A stretch of DNA of 14,353 nt from an uncultured Clostridia bacterium (lineage in GTDB: Bacteria; Bacillota; Clostridia; Oscillospirales; Acutalibacteraceae), in NCBI GenBank assembly GCA_945221685.1, contig CALYNN010000024.1, positions 1 through 14,353 of the forward strand, read 5' to 3'. Positions 14,299-14,353 of this stretch are shown piece after piece (the stretch's first letter is position 1; each line of letters starts with the position of its first letter). Made by a program: the position numbers and the translations under genes. Under the pieces are notes generated by a model. It was given only the letters and a program-made list of their open reading frames with translations. It had not been told where the DNA came from and made no database searches.

Positions 14299-14353
14299 AG
14301 ACAGCCGATACCGTATCTACCTATTACCCCGGGAAGCAAGGGAGAGGTTCAGT

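Noticed and set aside
1..14353. CRISPR arrays, tRNA/rRNA genes, insertion sequences, phage or defence genes
   Set aside because: No direct-repeat/spacer arrays, RNA gene motifs, transposase or terminal inverted repeats were seen on either strand.

Overview
The window reads as ordinary chromosome from a low-to-moderate-GC Gram-positive anaerobe of the Clostridia, most likely a gut Oscillospiraceae/Ruminococcaceae-type bacterium recovered from a metagenome. Supporting signs are a bifunctional AdhE with a clostridial Rex operator, a ZapA-U32 pair, a TagD, an Rrf2-TcdA pair, AAGGAG/GGAGG ribosome binding sites, sigma-A style promoters and a giant secreted Big_2/FIVAR protein. The genus cannot be fixed from the sequence alone. 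Bases 1-53 are not biological: they are an Illumina Nextera i5 adapter, so base 54 is a physical contig end.

Layout. 54-5322 (minus) is the 5' part (1756 genuine codons) of a very large secreted surface protein built from Ig-like Big_2 domains and four FIVAR-like helical modules in a repeat of about 265 residues; its C-terminus is lost at the contig end. 5520-5969 (minus) encodes a small ferritin-like DUF2383-type helical protein. 6095-7015 (minus) encodes a protein with three S1 RNA-binding domains. A 312-bp divergent spacer (7016-7327) carries the adhE promoter and a perfect Rex operator, plus a second Rex-like site further upstream. 7328-9925 (plus) is adhE, followed by an APH/choline-kinase-like phosphotransferase (10028-10771) with its own promoter. 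That gene converges on tagD (10824-11267, minus) over a shared bidirectional terminator. tcdA (11354-12064) and an Rrf2/IscR-type regulator (12077-12514) form a minus-strand operon whose promoter overlaps an inverted repeat, a likely autoregulatory operator. Divergent from it, a strong promoter drives zapA (12690-13040) and a U32-family protein (13060-14298).

Functional reading. AdhE regenerates NAD+ by reducing acetyl-CoA to ethanol, and the Rex box would couple this to NADH/NAD+. The Rrf2 protein has the three cysteines typical of [2Fe-2S] IscR-like sensors and is co-transcribed with TcdA, which makes cyclic t6A37 in tRNA. TagD makes CDP-glycerol for glycerol-phosphate envelope polymers. 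ZapA supports the FtsZ ring, and the U32 protein is probably an RNA hydroxylation enzyme. These are mostly housekeeping genes and I see no convincing new defence, mobile or biosynthetic system. The points most worth a second look are the adapter-derived C-terminus, the Big_2/FIVAR repeat architecture, the apparent premature stop in the U32 gene with an open in-frame continuation, the Rex and Rrf2 operator candidates, and the Rrf2-TcdA pairing.
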